Positions 32,908 to 41,266 of a DNA stretch of 64,000 nucleotides are shown here, piece after piece. Each line of letters begins with the position of its first letter. Position 1 is the first letter of the stretch. Source of the stretch: Dyella amyloliquefaciens (GTDB lineage Bacteria > Pseudomonadota > Gammaproteobacteria > Xanthomonadales > Rhodanobacteraceae). Made by a program: the position numbers and the translations under genes. The stretch lies in NCBI RefSeq assembly GCF_004296575.1, contig NZ_SAYT01000005.1, forward strand, positions 496,001-560,000, read 5' to 3'. The notes under the pieces were generated by a model, which was not told where the DNA came from, searched no databases, and saw nothing but the letters and a program-made list of their open reading frames with translations.

Positions 32908-35081
32908 AGCAGTACCGGGCAGGACGTCCCGCCGGAAGCGTTGGTACCTCACGAAAGCAGCATGCTCGGTTCCGTCGGCGCTGCGGCTGCGTGCTGCCCT
33001 TGGTGGGCTGCCTGCTCATGAGCGTCGCCCACGCAGACGACGCGCCGACACAAAGCGACTTCGGTGGTACCGGCCTATGGCAGACACCGTCTGCGCGCAT
33101 GGCGGAAGATGGTGAGCTGGCGCTGACGGCCAGTCACGTGCATCCTTACGACCGTTACAACATTTCACTGCAGCCGATGCCATGGCTGGAAGCCATTTTC
33201 CGCTATACCGCCGTGAGCAATCGCCTGTATGGTGCGCACGCGCTAAGCGGCACGCAGAGCTACAAAGACAAGTCGATCGATCTGAAGATCAGGCTATGGG
33301 CCGAAAGCCGTTACCTTCCGGATCTGAGCATTGGTGCTCGCGACGTTGGCGGCACAGGCTTGTTCTCAGGCGAATACGCGGTGATGAATAAGCGATTTGG
33401 TCCAATCGATGCCAGCCTCGGCATGGGTTGGGGGTACGTCGGCGGTCGAGGGGACATCAAGAACCCGCTCTCCGTGTTTGGAGATAACTTCAACTATCGC
33501 CCGGCCCCGGTAGGTACTGTCAACAACGCAGGCAAGTTTGGAATAAACCACTATCTGCACGGCCCTACCGCCCTGTTCGGGGGGATTAGTTATCAAACTC
33601 CCTGGCACTGGTTGGTGCTGAAGGCCGAATACGACGGCAACGACTACCAGCACGAACCACTTAAGAACAATCTGCCGCAGAACTCACCGATCAACGTCGG
33701 CGCGGTTTTTCGTCCTACCCGCTACCTTGACCTCAGTCTCGCGTACGAGCGCGGCAATACGGTCATGTTCGGGTTCACCCTGCACACCAACCTCGCGGAA
33801 GGCACCGGGCCGACCAAGTCACTGGATCCGCCGCCGGCTACCCGCGTAACGACCAAACCCACGCAAGATCCCGAACAGGTCGACTGGGCAAACGTGGCGC
33901 GTGAGCTGCGCAAGAACGCCGGCATCCAGGTGTCGAGCATCACGCGTCGCGGCCGCGAGGTGGTCGTCAGTGGCGAGCAGGAACAGTACTTCTACTCGGC
34001 CAAGGCTGTAGGCCGCACGGCGCGCATTCTCGACAACCAGCTTGGACCGGGCATCGACTGGTTCACGGTGGTTTCGCAGCTGGAGGGTCTGACGACAGCG
34101 GAAACCAGCGTCAATCGCCAGCGTTTCAATGAGCTGCTCGATCACGAGATCGACCTGACGGATTTCCGCAGAAGCGCCGAACAGAACGCTCCGACGCCGC
34201 GCAGCGAAGAAGTGCTGTATAGCGCACCGCTCAAGCGCGTGGATCAGTCGTTCGCTCTCGTTTACAGCCAGAGCCTAGGCGGTCCGGACAACTTCCTGCT
34301 TTACCAGATCTCGGCCGTCTACAACCTCGACTACCACTTCACCCCGAATTTCTGGTGGAGCGGCCTGGCGAACGTCACGTTGTTCGACAACTACGACAAG
34401 TTCAAATACGACGCGCCCAGCGAACTGCCGCGTGTGCGCACGGACGTGCGCAAGTACATCACCAGCTCCACCATCACCATGCCGGTGTTCCAGCTGACGG
34501 GATCACACCAGTTGGGCAATGACCTCTATGGGCTTGCCTATGCGGGCATGCTCGAAAGCATGTTTGGTGGCGCCGGTGGCGAAGTGCTGTATCGCCCCTT
34601 CGGCGAGCGCTGGGCGATCGGCACCGACATCAACTGGGTCAAGCAGCGCGGCTACGATCAGGATTTCTCCTTCCGCGGCTATCACGTGGTGACGGGACAC
34701 GTGACCGGCTACCTGGACCTCGGCGGCGACCACGACATCACGGTGGCGCTGAGTGCAGGTCGCTTCCTTGCTGGCGACTGGGGCGCCACGCTGGACGTCT
34801 CGCGCGAGTTCCGCAATGGCGTGCGCATGGGTGCCTACGCTACGAAGACCAATATCTCGGCGCAGCAATTCGGCGAAGGCAGCTTCGACAAGGGCATCTA
34901 CGTGTCGATTCCGTTCGACCTGTTGCTGCCGCGCTCGACCACCAGCCGTTCCGGCTTCGTATGGGATCCGCTGATCCGCGACGGCGGCGCACGCCTGGCC
35001 AAGCGCTATACGCTCTATTCGCTCACCAGCGACCGTGATCTGGACAACTTCAACGACAACCTGGACAAGGTGGTCGAGTAA
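32904..35081 (+). CDS. GfcD/YjbH-family outer membrane beta-barrel protein
   Basis: A 725-residue protein of the YjbH family, large predicted outer-membrane beta barrels. A basic leader and signal (CGCVLPLVGCLLMSVAHAD) are followed by QSDFGGTGLWQTPSARMAEDGELALTAS, the hallmark opening of the family. Alternating aromatic strands continue to the end (GDHDITVALSAGRFLAGDWGATLDVSREFRNGVRMGAYATKT), and LLLPRSTTSRSGFVWDPLIRDGGARL is the conserved C-terminal block. A soluble middle region spans about 300-400. It is the last gene of the gfc-like arm, with no clear terminator after it. E. coli GfcD contributes to group 4 capsule export. Confidence 0.88.
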   Translation: MKQYRAGRPAGSVGTSRKQHARFRRRCGCVLPLVGCLLMSVAHADDAPTQSDFGGTGLWQTPSARMAEDGELALTASHVHPYDRYNISLQPMPWLEAIFRYTAVSNRLYGAHALSGTQSYKDKSIDLKIRLWAESRYLPDLSIGARDVGGTGLFSGEYAVMNKRFGPIDASLGMGWGYVGGRGDIKNPLSVFGDNFNYRPAPVGTVNNAGKFGINHYLHGPTALFGGISYQTPWHWLVLKAEYDGNDYQHEPLKNNLPQNSPINVGAVFRPTRYLDLSLAYERGNTVMFGFTLHTNLAEGTGPTKSLDPPPATRVTTKPTQDPEQVDWANVARELRKNAGIQVSSITRRGREVVVSGEQEQYFYSAKAVGRTARILDNQLGPGIDWFTVVSQLEGLTTAETSVNRQRFNELLDHEIDLTDFRRSAEQNAPTPRSEEVLYSAPLKRVDQSFALVYSQSLGGPDNFLLYQISAVYNLDYHFTPNFWWSGLANVTLFDNYDKFKYDAPSELPRVRTDVRKYITSSTITMPVFQLTGSHQLGNDLYGLAYAGMLESMFGGAGGEVLYRPFGERWAIGTDINWVKQRGYDQDFSFRGYHVVTGHVTGYLDLGGDHDITVALSAGRFLAGDWGATLDVSREFRNGVRMGAYATKTNISAQQFGEGSFDKGIYVSIPFDLLLPRSTTSRSGFVWDPLIRDGGARLAKRYTLYSLTSDRDLDNFNDNLDKVVE

Positions 35082-35123
35082 AGAGCGAGGGCTCACCACG
35101 CGGGCGATGAGCCAGCGAGGTAC

Positions 35124-35441
35124 TGCGCATCCAGGGCTTGATCCGAAGAATGCGCCGCTGCATAGCCGTCGAGAGGTCGAAGGCAAAGGCACTGGATGAC
35201 CAGCCTTCGGCTGTTTTGAAGCTCTTCCAGCGTTCGCTGGAATGACGGTTAGGCGAGCCTGCGCAGATGGAGTTACTTGGACATCGCCTGAAGGTCTTGC
35301 GCATCCGGAGCCGAGGCTGAAGGATACGCCGTCACATTGCCGTCGGGCCCCGGAAGCCACAGGCACTGGATGACCAACATTCGACTGCCTTGGAGCGCTT
35401 CCAGCGTTCGCTGGAATGACGGTGAGGGCAAGTCTGCGCAG
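35124..35441. repeat. Two direct copies of a ~143-bp extragenic repeat
   Basis: Copy 1 (35124-35266) and copy 2 (35298-35441) align over their whole length, with shared blocks TGCGCATCC, GGCACTGGATGACCA, TTCCAGCGTTCGCTGGAA and CTGCGCAG. The 18-base block is itself a palindrome with a 7-bp stem and GTTC loop. They fill most of the 394-base gap after the gfcD-like gene, where I see no coding sequence. Divergence between copies shows the duplication is not recent. Confidence 0.8.
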
Positions 35442-35475
35442 CGGCGGCTGCGGGGAGTCGATGCTGGACTCGGCG

Positions 35476-35820
35476 CTACTCGTCGAGCCACACCTCGCCC
35501 TCGGCAAGGCGTACGGATACGGCGCGCAGGTGCTCACCACGGCACGGGCCGCCGACGCACAGGCCGTCACCTTCCTGGAACGTCGCCCCATGGGCGGCGC
35601 AGATCAGCAGGTTGTCCTTGATCAGGAACTTGCCCGGCGCCCAGTCGAGACGACGGCCCGCATGGGGACAAACATTCATATAGGCGCGCACCGCGTCATG
35701 TCGACGCAGCACGATCACGCTCTCTTCGCCGTCACGCAGCACGGCATCGACGGCGATCGCGCCGCCATCGGGAATATCGTCCAGCCGGCAGAGCGCCTGG
35801 TCGGGGGTAGCTGTTTCCAT
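35476..35820 (-). CDS. Rieske [2Fe-2S] domain protein
   Basis: A 114-residue stand-alone Rieske ferredoxin-like protein starting METATPDQALCRLDDIP. Cluster ligands are Cys51-X-His53 in VCPHAGRRL and Cys74-X2-His77 in CAAHGATF; the GGPCRGEHLRAVSVRLAEGEVWL tail is typical. There is no signal peptide or catalytic oxygenase domain, so it is a cytosolic electron carrier or regulatory subunit. No oxygenase gene is nearby to show its partner. It is divergent from the small membrane protein gene at 35899, with 78 bases between the starts. Confidence 0.88.
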   Translation of the reverse strand: METATPDQALCRLDDIPDGGAIAVDAVLRDGEESVIVLRRHDAVRAYMNVCPHAGRRLDWAPGKFLIKDNLLICAAHGATFQEGDGLCVGGPCRGEHLRAVSVRLAEGEVWLDE

Positions 35821-35898
35821 CGGCACTTGCCTCTTGGGCCGTAAGGCCCCATCGTTACGCACGTAAGTCGTTGATTTTACCACACGGATTTTTAACAC

Positions 35899-36171
35899 AT
35901 GCGTTTTTCGCTGCCCCTGCCGCGTCGTTCCCGCCATCCGCTGGTCCGTGCCCTGTCGCTTATTGTGGGGTTGGCGGTGGTCGGTGTGTTGATGGTCTTT
36001 GGCCTGGTGGTGGCTGGCGTGTTGTTGGTCGGTGGCGCCATGGTATTCGCTCTGCGCCATTGGACGCGCAAGCGCGCCGCTGCATCGCCGGCTGGCCGTC
36101 CTGCACACAAGCCTGAGGTCATCGAGGGCGAATACGTCGTGCTGCATCAGACGCGGCACGCCGCGCACTGA
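35899..36171 (+). CDS. Small membrane protein of unknown function
   Basis: A 90-residue protein with a basic start (MRFSLPLPRRSRHPLVRALS), one long or two closely spaced hydrophobic segments (LIVGLAVVGVLMVFGLVVAGVLLVGGAMVFAL) and a hydrophilic tail ending in VIEGEYVVLHQTRHAAH. The EGEYVV motif in a cytoplasmic tail suggests a conserved gene, not a chance frame. No clear Shine-Dalgarno precedes the ATG. I do not recognise the family. Confidence 0.65.
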   Translation: MRFSLPLPRRSRHPLVRALSLIVGLAVVGVLMVFGLVVAGVLLVGGAMVFALRHWTRKRAAASPAGRPAHKPEVIEGEYVVLHQTRHAAH

Positions 36172-36192
36172 GGCAAGCCCCACCTATCTCTC

Positions 36193-36276
36193 TGTAGGAG
36201 CGCACCCAGTGCGCGAAAGGCGCTTGGCCAGAAAGACGTCGCCAGCCCGCAATCGCGCACTGGGTGCGCTCCTACA
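36193..36276. repeat. Paired REP element (REPIN) 1
   Basis: Two 24-base REP units in inverted orientation (36193-36216 and 36253-36276) match perfectly as reverse complements, with 36 bases between. The core GTAGGAGCGCACCCAGTGCG recurs at 39845 and 47656 and resembles the REP sequences of pseudomonads. No transposase (RAYT) gene is in the window. Confidence 0.9.
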
Positions 36277-36367
36277 AAAGATGAAGCGGTCGCGTCAGGC
36301 GCAAGATCCGGATGGTGACGATGCCGGGTCGACCGTAGGCTGACTCCATCGCATCAGGGACAACGCC

Positions 36368-37234
36368 ATGAATGCCCGTGTCGCAACCGAGTCCGTCCTC
36401 GAACAGGTCCGCCTGCTGGTGGAGCGTGCCGATGAGGCGCCCACATTGCAGGCGCTGGCCGATGCGGTGCAGTTGAGCCCGAGCCATCTGCAGCGTGCAT
36501 TCCGCCGCCACTACGGCATGAGCCCTTCCGAGTATCACCGGGCCCGACGCTTCGGCCAGCTCAAGACGGCCTTGCGGAAAGGCGCGGCGGTCACCGATGC
36601 GGTGTACGAGTCCGGTTTCGGTTCGGGCAGCCGCGTTTACGAACACAGTGACCGCCTGCTGGGCATGACGCCGGCGAGTTATCGTGCGGGCGGCGCAGGT
36701 GCGGATATACGCTACACGACCACGGGAACGCCACTCGGGCGCCTGCTGGTCGCCACGACCTCACGCGGCATCTGCTCGGTGACGCTCGGCGATACGGACC
36801 GCGAACTCGAACAACGTCTCGCCGATGAATTCCCCCAGGCGACGCGACAGCGCGTCGATGCAGGTCGGGAGGAATGGCTGGATGCGGTCATCGCGCGCAT
36901 CGCGCACGAACTTGGCTGGAGCCAAGAGGACGCGCCGGATCTCCCTCCGTTGGATGTAGCCGCCACGGCATTTCAATGGCGCGTGTGGGACGCGCTGACT
37001 CGTATCCCCAGTGGCACCACCAAGAGCTATGGCGAACTCGCGGCAGAACTCGGCGTACCCAAGGCCGCACGCGCCATCGGCCGGGCATGCGGCAGCAACA
37101 AGCTGGCCTTGATCGTGCCCTGCCATCGCATCGTGCGCGAGGATGGCACGCTGGGTGGCTGGCGCTGGGGCGTGGAACGCAAGCGCGAACTGCTGGCGAG
37201 CGAGCGCAAGGACCCGGCGCGCTCCGCCGCCTGA
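36368..37234 (+). CDS. AraC-type HTH / methylated-DNA-protein cysteine methyltransferase fusion (Ada-like)
   Basis: A 288-residue two-domain protein. Residues about 10-105 are an AraC helix-turn-helix pair (LQALADAVQLSPSHLQRAFRRHYGMSPSEYHRARR and VTDAVYESGFGSGSRVYEH). Residues about 113-280 are an O6-alkylguanine methyltransferase with acceptor Cys252 in PCHRIV and the SYGELA / ARAIGRACGSN signatures. Full E. coli Ada also has an N-terminal zinc domain with a methyl-phosphotriester acceptor cysteine; that domain is absent, so how the HTH part would sense damage is unclear. The gene stands alone after REPIN 1. Confidence 0.92.
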   Translation: MNARVATESVLEQVRLLVERADEAPTLQALADAVQLSPSHLQRAFRRHYGMSPSEYHRARRFGQLKTALRKGAAVTDAVYESGFGSGSRVYEHSDRLLGMTPASYRAGGAGADIRYTTTGTPLGRLLVATTSRGICSVTLGDTDRELEQRLADEFPQATRQRVDAGREEWLDAVIARIAHELGWSQEDAPDLPPLDVAATAFQWRVWDALTRIPSGTTKSYGELAAELGVPKAARAIGRACGSNKLALIVPCHRIVREDGTLGGWRWGVERKRELLASERKDPARSAA

Positions 37235-37402
37235 CGCATCAGCATCACCAGCAGCGCAAGCCGACGCGGCTCGACTTGAGCGCCACTCAACGCTGCCTTG
37301 CAGAAGCCTCGCTTCCGCCCGCTTCCTGGCCGGATTAACGTTGTGATGGCTGTAAACTATGGCTGGCATCCAGCGCGCGATGCTCCCTACCTACCCCATC
37401 CC

Positions 37403-38326
37403 ATGAACGATACCGTTTCGACATCCGCCGCAGCTGTGGCGCCGAGTCCCGTTGCCGACGGCCGCCTGCTGGTGCCGCTGGCGCTCTTTGCGCTGTACAT
37501 CATCTGGGGTTCCACCTACCTCGGCATTCGCTTCGCGCTGGAAAGCTATCCGCCGTTCCTGCTCGCCAGCGTACGTTTCATCGGTGCCGGCGTGGCGATG
37601 TTCGCCTTCCTGCGCCTGCGTGGCCATGCCTTGCCGACACCGCGCCAGTGGCGCAACGCGGCCATCACCGGCGTGCTGCTGCTGGGTTTCGGCAATGGGC
37701 TGGTGTGCTTCGCGGAACAGCATGTGAGCTCCGGCATCGCCGCCGTCGTGGTGGCGAGCATGCCGCTGTTCGCGGCGCTGTTTTCGGGGATGTACGGTGA
37801 ATGGCCTTCGCGCCGCGAGCTGGTCGGCCTGATGATCGGTTTCCTGGGCGTGATCGTGCTCAACCTGGGAGGCAGCCTGTCCGGTTCGCGCATTGGCGCA
37901 TTCGCGCTGCTGATCGCCGCCATGAGCTGGGCTTTCGGCTCGGCCTGGAGCCGTCGCCAGGACATGCCTGCGGGCCCGATGAATACGGCCGCGCAGATGC
38001 TGTGCGCCAGCGTGGCGATGCTGGTCGTGGGCCTCGCTACCGGCGAGCGGCTGCCGGCCCATCCGACGGTGCGTGCCACGGCAGCACTGGTCTATCTCGC
38101 GGTGTTCGGCTCCATCGTGGCGTTCAGCGCCTACCTTTACGTGCTCAAGCATGCGCGCCCGGCCGTGGCCACCAGCTACGCCTATGTGAATCCTCCGGTC
38201 GCGGTGCTGTTCGGCGTGCTGCTGGCGGGTGAAACTGTTGGCCCGTTCGATCTGGCAGGCATGGCGATCATCCTGATTGGCGTGGGCGCCATCACGCTGG
38301 CCAGACAGCGCCGCACGGCCCGCTGA
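37403..38326 (+). CDS. EamA-family drug/metabolite transporter (YedA-like)
   Basis: A 307-residue protein with ten predicted membrane segments in two EamA repeats. The first starts at LLVPLALFALYIIWGSTYLGIRFALESYPPF and the second near RIGAFALLIAAMSWAFGSAWSRR. The WGSTYLGIR and SYAYVNPPVAVLFG motifs are characteristic of the YedA branch. It likely exports small metabolites, but the substrate is unknown. The start at 37403 is chosen because the upstream extension lacks homologous character. The next gene begins 88 bases downstream. Confidence 0.9.
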   Translation: MNDTVSTSAAAVAPSPVADGRLLVPLALFALYIIWGSTYLGIRFALESYPPFLLASVRFIGAGVAMFAFLRLRGHALPTPRQWRNAAITGVLLLGFGNGLVCFAEQHVSSGIAAVVVASMPLFAALFSGMYGEWPSRRELVGLMIGFLGVIVLNLGGSLSGSRIGAFALLIAAMSWAFGSAWSRRQDMPAGPMNTAAQMLCASVAMLVVGLATGERLPAHPTVRATAALVYLAVFGSIVAFSAYLYVLKHARPAVATSYAYVNPPVAVLFGVLLAGETVGPFDLAGMAIILIGVGAITLARQRRTAR

Positions 38327-38414
38327 GGCCGCCGCTTCCGCTTCGACCATGGTCGGCTTGCCCGGCTGGCCGCCGGGCGCTCACCATGGCTCGGTCCTTG
38401 GCCGGGGAGCACCC

Positions 38415-39827
38415 ATGAACACCACAAACGAAGGTCTGCTGGCCCGCGCCGCACTACGCAGCGCCGCCTGGTCCGAACGCTGGTTTCCCGATGCCTGGGT
38501 GTTCGCTGCCCTGGGCGTGGTGATCGTGGCGATCGCGACACTGTCCTTCGGGGCCACGCCCAGCGTCACGGTCAACGCATTCGGCGACGGCTTCTGGAGC
38601 CTGATTCCCTTCACCATGCAGATGGCCTTCGTGGTCATCGGTGGTTACGTGGTCGCCACCGCACCAATCGTCGCTCGCTTCATCGATGTATTGGCACGTG
38701 TACCGCGCACCGGCCGTGGCGCGATCTGCTACGTCGGCCTGGTCAGCATGCTTGCCTCGTTGCTCTCGTGGGGCTTCTCGCTGGTGTTTGGCGGCTTGCT
38801 GGTGCGTGCGCTGGCACGCCGCGAAGACCTCCGCATGGACTATCGCGCGGCAGGTGCCGCCGCCTACCTGGGCCTGGGCGCGGTGTGGGCCATGGGCCTG
38901 TCGTCTTCCGCAGCGCAGTTGCAGGCCAACCCCAAGAGCATGCCGCCCGGCTTGATCAACATCACGGGCGTGCTGCCCTTCAGCCAGACGATTTTCCTGT
39001 GGCAGTCGATCGCGCTCACGACGATCCTGATCCTGGTCTCGCTGCTGATCTGCTGGTTCACCGCTCCATCAGAGAGCAATGCGCGGACCGCCCATGACTA
39101 CGGCGTGACCGAAACCGCTACGCCCGCGCTGCCACCGCGGCAGCGGCCCGGCGAATGGCTGGAGTACAGCCCGCTGCTGTCGCTGCTGATCGGCCTGCTC
39201 GGCCTCGGTTGGCTGGGTTACGAGTTCGCCACCAAACCGGCGGTGACGGCCATCGCCAACCTCAACACGTACAACTTCCTGTTCCTTACCGTCGGTCTGT
39301 TGCTGCATTGGCGGCCGCGTAGTTTTCTCAATGCAGTGTCACGTGCGGTGCCGAGTACGGCCGGCGTGCTGATCCAGTTTCCACTGTATGGCGGCATTGC
39401 CTCGTTGCTCACGCACGCACCGGGGTTCGGCGACCAGACCCTGTCGCATCGCCTGTCGGGCCTATTCGTGCATATCGCGTCGACCGATACGTTCACCCTG
39501 GTCATGGGCGCGTACTCGGCGATTCTCGGCTTCTTCGTGCCTTCGGGCGGCGGCAAATGGCTGGTGGAAGCGCCCTATGTGATGCAGGCGGCGAACGATC
39601 TGCACGTGCACTTGGGCTGGGCCGTGCAGGTGTACAACGCGGCGGAAGCGCTGCCGAACCTGATCAATCCGTTCTGGATGCTGCCGCTGCTCGGCGTGCT
39701 GGGGCTGAAGGCGCGCGACGTGGTGGGTTTTACCTTCATGCAGTTGCTGGTGCATGTGCCGCTGGTGTTGGGGTTGCTGTGGGCCTTAGGGCTGACGTTG
39801 ACGTATGTGCCGCCGGTGATTCCGTAG
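38415..39827 (+). CDS. AtoE-type short-chain fatty acid transporter (TIGR00366 family)
   Basis: A 470-residue protein with about 12 membrane segments, starting at ATG 38415 after GGGGAGC. The opening RWFPDAWVFAALGVVIVAIATLSFG and the blocks LASLLSWGFSLVFGGLLVRALARR and YSAILGFFVPSGGGKWLVEAPYVMQAANDLHVHLGW are typical of the AtoE family. These proteins are proposed to take up short-chain fatty acids such as butyrate or acetoacetate. No ato degradation genes are adjacent, so the physiological substrate is open. It ends just before REPIN 2 and converges with the ABC operon. Confidence 0.9.
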   Translation: MNTTNEGLLARAALRSAAWSERWFPDAWVFAALGVVIVAIATLSFGATPSVTVNAFGDGFWSLIPFTMQMAFVVIGGYVVATAPIVARFIDVLARVPRTGRGAICYVGLVSMLASLLSWGFSLVFGGLLVRALARREDLRMDYRAAGAAAYLGLGAVWAMGLSSSAAQLQANPKSMPPGLINITGVLPFSQTIFLWQSIALTTILILVSLLICWFTAPSESNARTAHDYGVTETATPALPPRQRPGEWLEYSPLLSLLIGLLGLGWLGYEFATKPAVTAIANLNTYNFLFLTVGLLLHWRPRSFLNAVSRAVPSTAGVLIQFPLYGGIASLLTHAPGFGDQTLSHRLSGLFVHIASTDTFTLVMGAYSAILGFFVPSGGGKWLVEAPYVMQAANDLHVHLGWAVQVYNAAEALPNLINPFWMLPLLGVLGLKARDVVGFTFMQLLVHVPLVLGLLWALGLTLTYVPPVIP

Positions 39828-39844
39828 GACCGAGGCGGGTTGAT

Positions 39845-39908
39845 TCGCGCACTGGGTGCGCTCCTACAAAAAGCGTCGTGCCTTTGTAGGAGCGCACCCA
39901 GTGCGCGA
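39845..39908. repeat. Paired REP element (REPIN) 2
   Basis: Units at 39845-39868 and 39885-39908 are in the opposite orientation to REPIN 1 and, with flanking AAA/TTT, give a 26-bp perfect stem with a 12-base loop. It lies between the convergent AtoE-like and ABC permease genes, where it may also terminate transcription from both sides. Confidence 0.92.
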
Positions 39909-39939
39909 TCGGGGCGCGGCAGGCCGCGCCCCGTCATCA

Positions 39940-41256
39940 TCACAACTCGCGCAACGCGGTCGTCACCGGCAAGCGCGCCGCGCGCATCGCGGGGTAGATG
40001 CCGCCGATGAAACCGATCGCAAGCGCCCACTTCAGGCCGGTCCACAGCAACGCAGGCGAAACGCGAAGTTCAAAGCTCAACTTGCCGACCGTACCCGCCG
40101 CCAGTGTCGATGCGCTGTAGCCATTGAACACGAGCCAAGCCAGCACGCCACCGATCACGCCACCGATCAGCGCCAGCAGCATGGTCTCCAGCATCACGGC
40201 CACCACTACGGGCAAGCCGCGGAAGCCGATCGCGCGCAGCGTAGCGATTTCGCGCGCACGTGCCGCCACCGCCGCGAACATGGTGTTGAGCGCGCCGAAC
40301 ATCGCACCGATTGCCATGATCAGGCCCACCGTGATGCCCATGATGCGGATCACCTTGGTCATGCCTTCAGACTGCTTGTTGTAGTAGTCGATGGTGGTGC
40401 TGACGTCGACCTTCAGCTGCGGATTGCCATCGAGCGAGGCCTTGAACGCATCGTAGGCCTTGGGATTGGTGAGCTTCACCGTCACCGAAGCGCGACTACT
40501 GCCGCGGCGATAGGTGTCCGCCACCACGCTGGCATCGCCCCAGACTTCCGAGTCCATCGCGTCGCCGGATGAGAACACGCCGACCACCGTCCACTGCTGG
40601 TTGCCCAGGCGAATGACATGGCCCGGTTCCAGCCCGGCGAATTGCTTCGCCGCGCCCTTGCCCACGATCAGCTCGCGCATGCCGGGTTGGAAGTTGCGGC
40701 CCGCGACGATCTTCACGTTGGGACGCACGGCCCAGGCCTGGTCACTCACGCCACGCAGCTGCACGCTGCCTTCGTCGTCAGCCGTGCCACCCTTGAGCGG
40801 AAGATTCGCCGCGACCACCAGCTCCGACGAGGCGATCGGCTGCCCCTTGGCATCGCGCGCGATGCCGGGTGCCTGCGGAATCAGCGTGACGCTGTCGTGG
40901 TCGAGCACCGACATCACTTCGGAGGCCGATGAACCGCGCATCACGATGGCGGTGTCGGCGCTACCCGTCTTGCGCAGCGTCTCGGCATAGCCCTCGCCCA
41001 TCGCGAGCAAGGCCACCAGCACGCCAACGACACCGGCGATGCCGATCACGATGACTGCCGACGATCCAAGCCGTTGCCCCAGCGTGCTGATACCCACGCT
41101 GGCGACGGACAGCGCCTGGCGACCGCGTCGGGTGATGAACAGCCACGCCGCGAACAGCACGGCCAGCAAGACGGCGCCCTGCCATGGCAAGACGATCCAC
41201 GCCACGATCACGGCGACGATCAGGAGCAGCAAAAGGAGATTGATCAGAAATTTCAT
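39940..41256 (-). CDS. ABC transporter permease (MacB/FtsX family), second permease
   Basis: A 438-residue permease with an N-terminal hydrophobic pair (MKFLINLLLLLLIVAVIVAWIVL, AVLLAVLFAAWLFI). A third segment starts the FtsX fold (VIVIGIAGVVGVLVALLAMGEGYAETLRKTGS), then a periplasmic MacB_PCD domain follows. Three C-terminal segments contain AAVAARAREIATLRAIGFRG. ATG 41256 has GAGGGA upstream. It is the last gene of a four-gene adaptor-ATPase-permease-permease operon, 10 bases after the first permease. Two distinct MacB-like permeases would form a heterodimer. Confidence 0.9.
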   Translation of the reverse strand: MKFLINLLLLLLIVAVIVAWIVLPWQGAVLLAVLFAAWLFITRRGRQALSVASVGISTLGQRLGSSAVIVIGIAGVVGVLVALLAMGEGYAETLRKTGSADTAIVMRGSSASEVMSVLDHDSVTLIPQAPGIARDAKGQPIASSELVVAANLPLKGGTADDEGSVQLRGVSDQAWAVRPNVKIVAGRNFQPGMRELIVGKGAAKQFAGLEPGHVIRLGNQQWTVVGVFSSGDAMDSEVWGDASVVADTYRRGSSRASVTVKLTNPKAYDAFKASLDGNPQLKVDVSTTIDYYNKQSEGMTKVIRIMGITVGLIMAIGAMFGALNTMFAAVAARAREIATLRAIGFRGLPVVVAVMLETMLLALIGGVIGGVLAWLVFNGYSASTLAAGTVGKLSFELRVSPALLWTGLKWALAIGFIGGIYPAMRAARLPVTTALREL

Positions 41257-41266
41257 GGTGCGTCCC

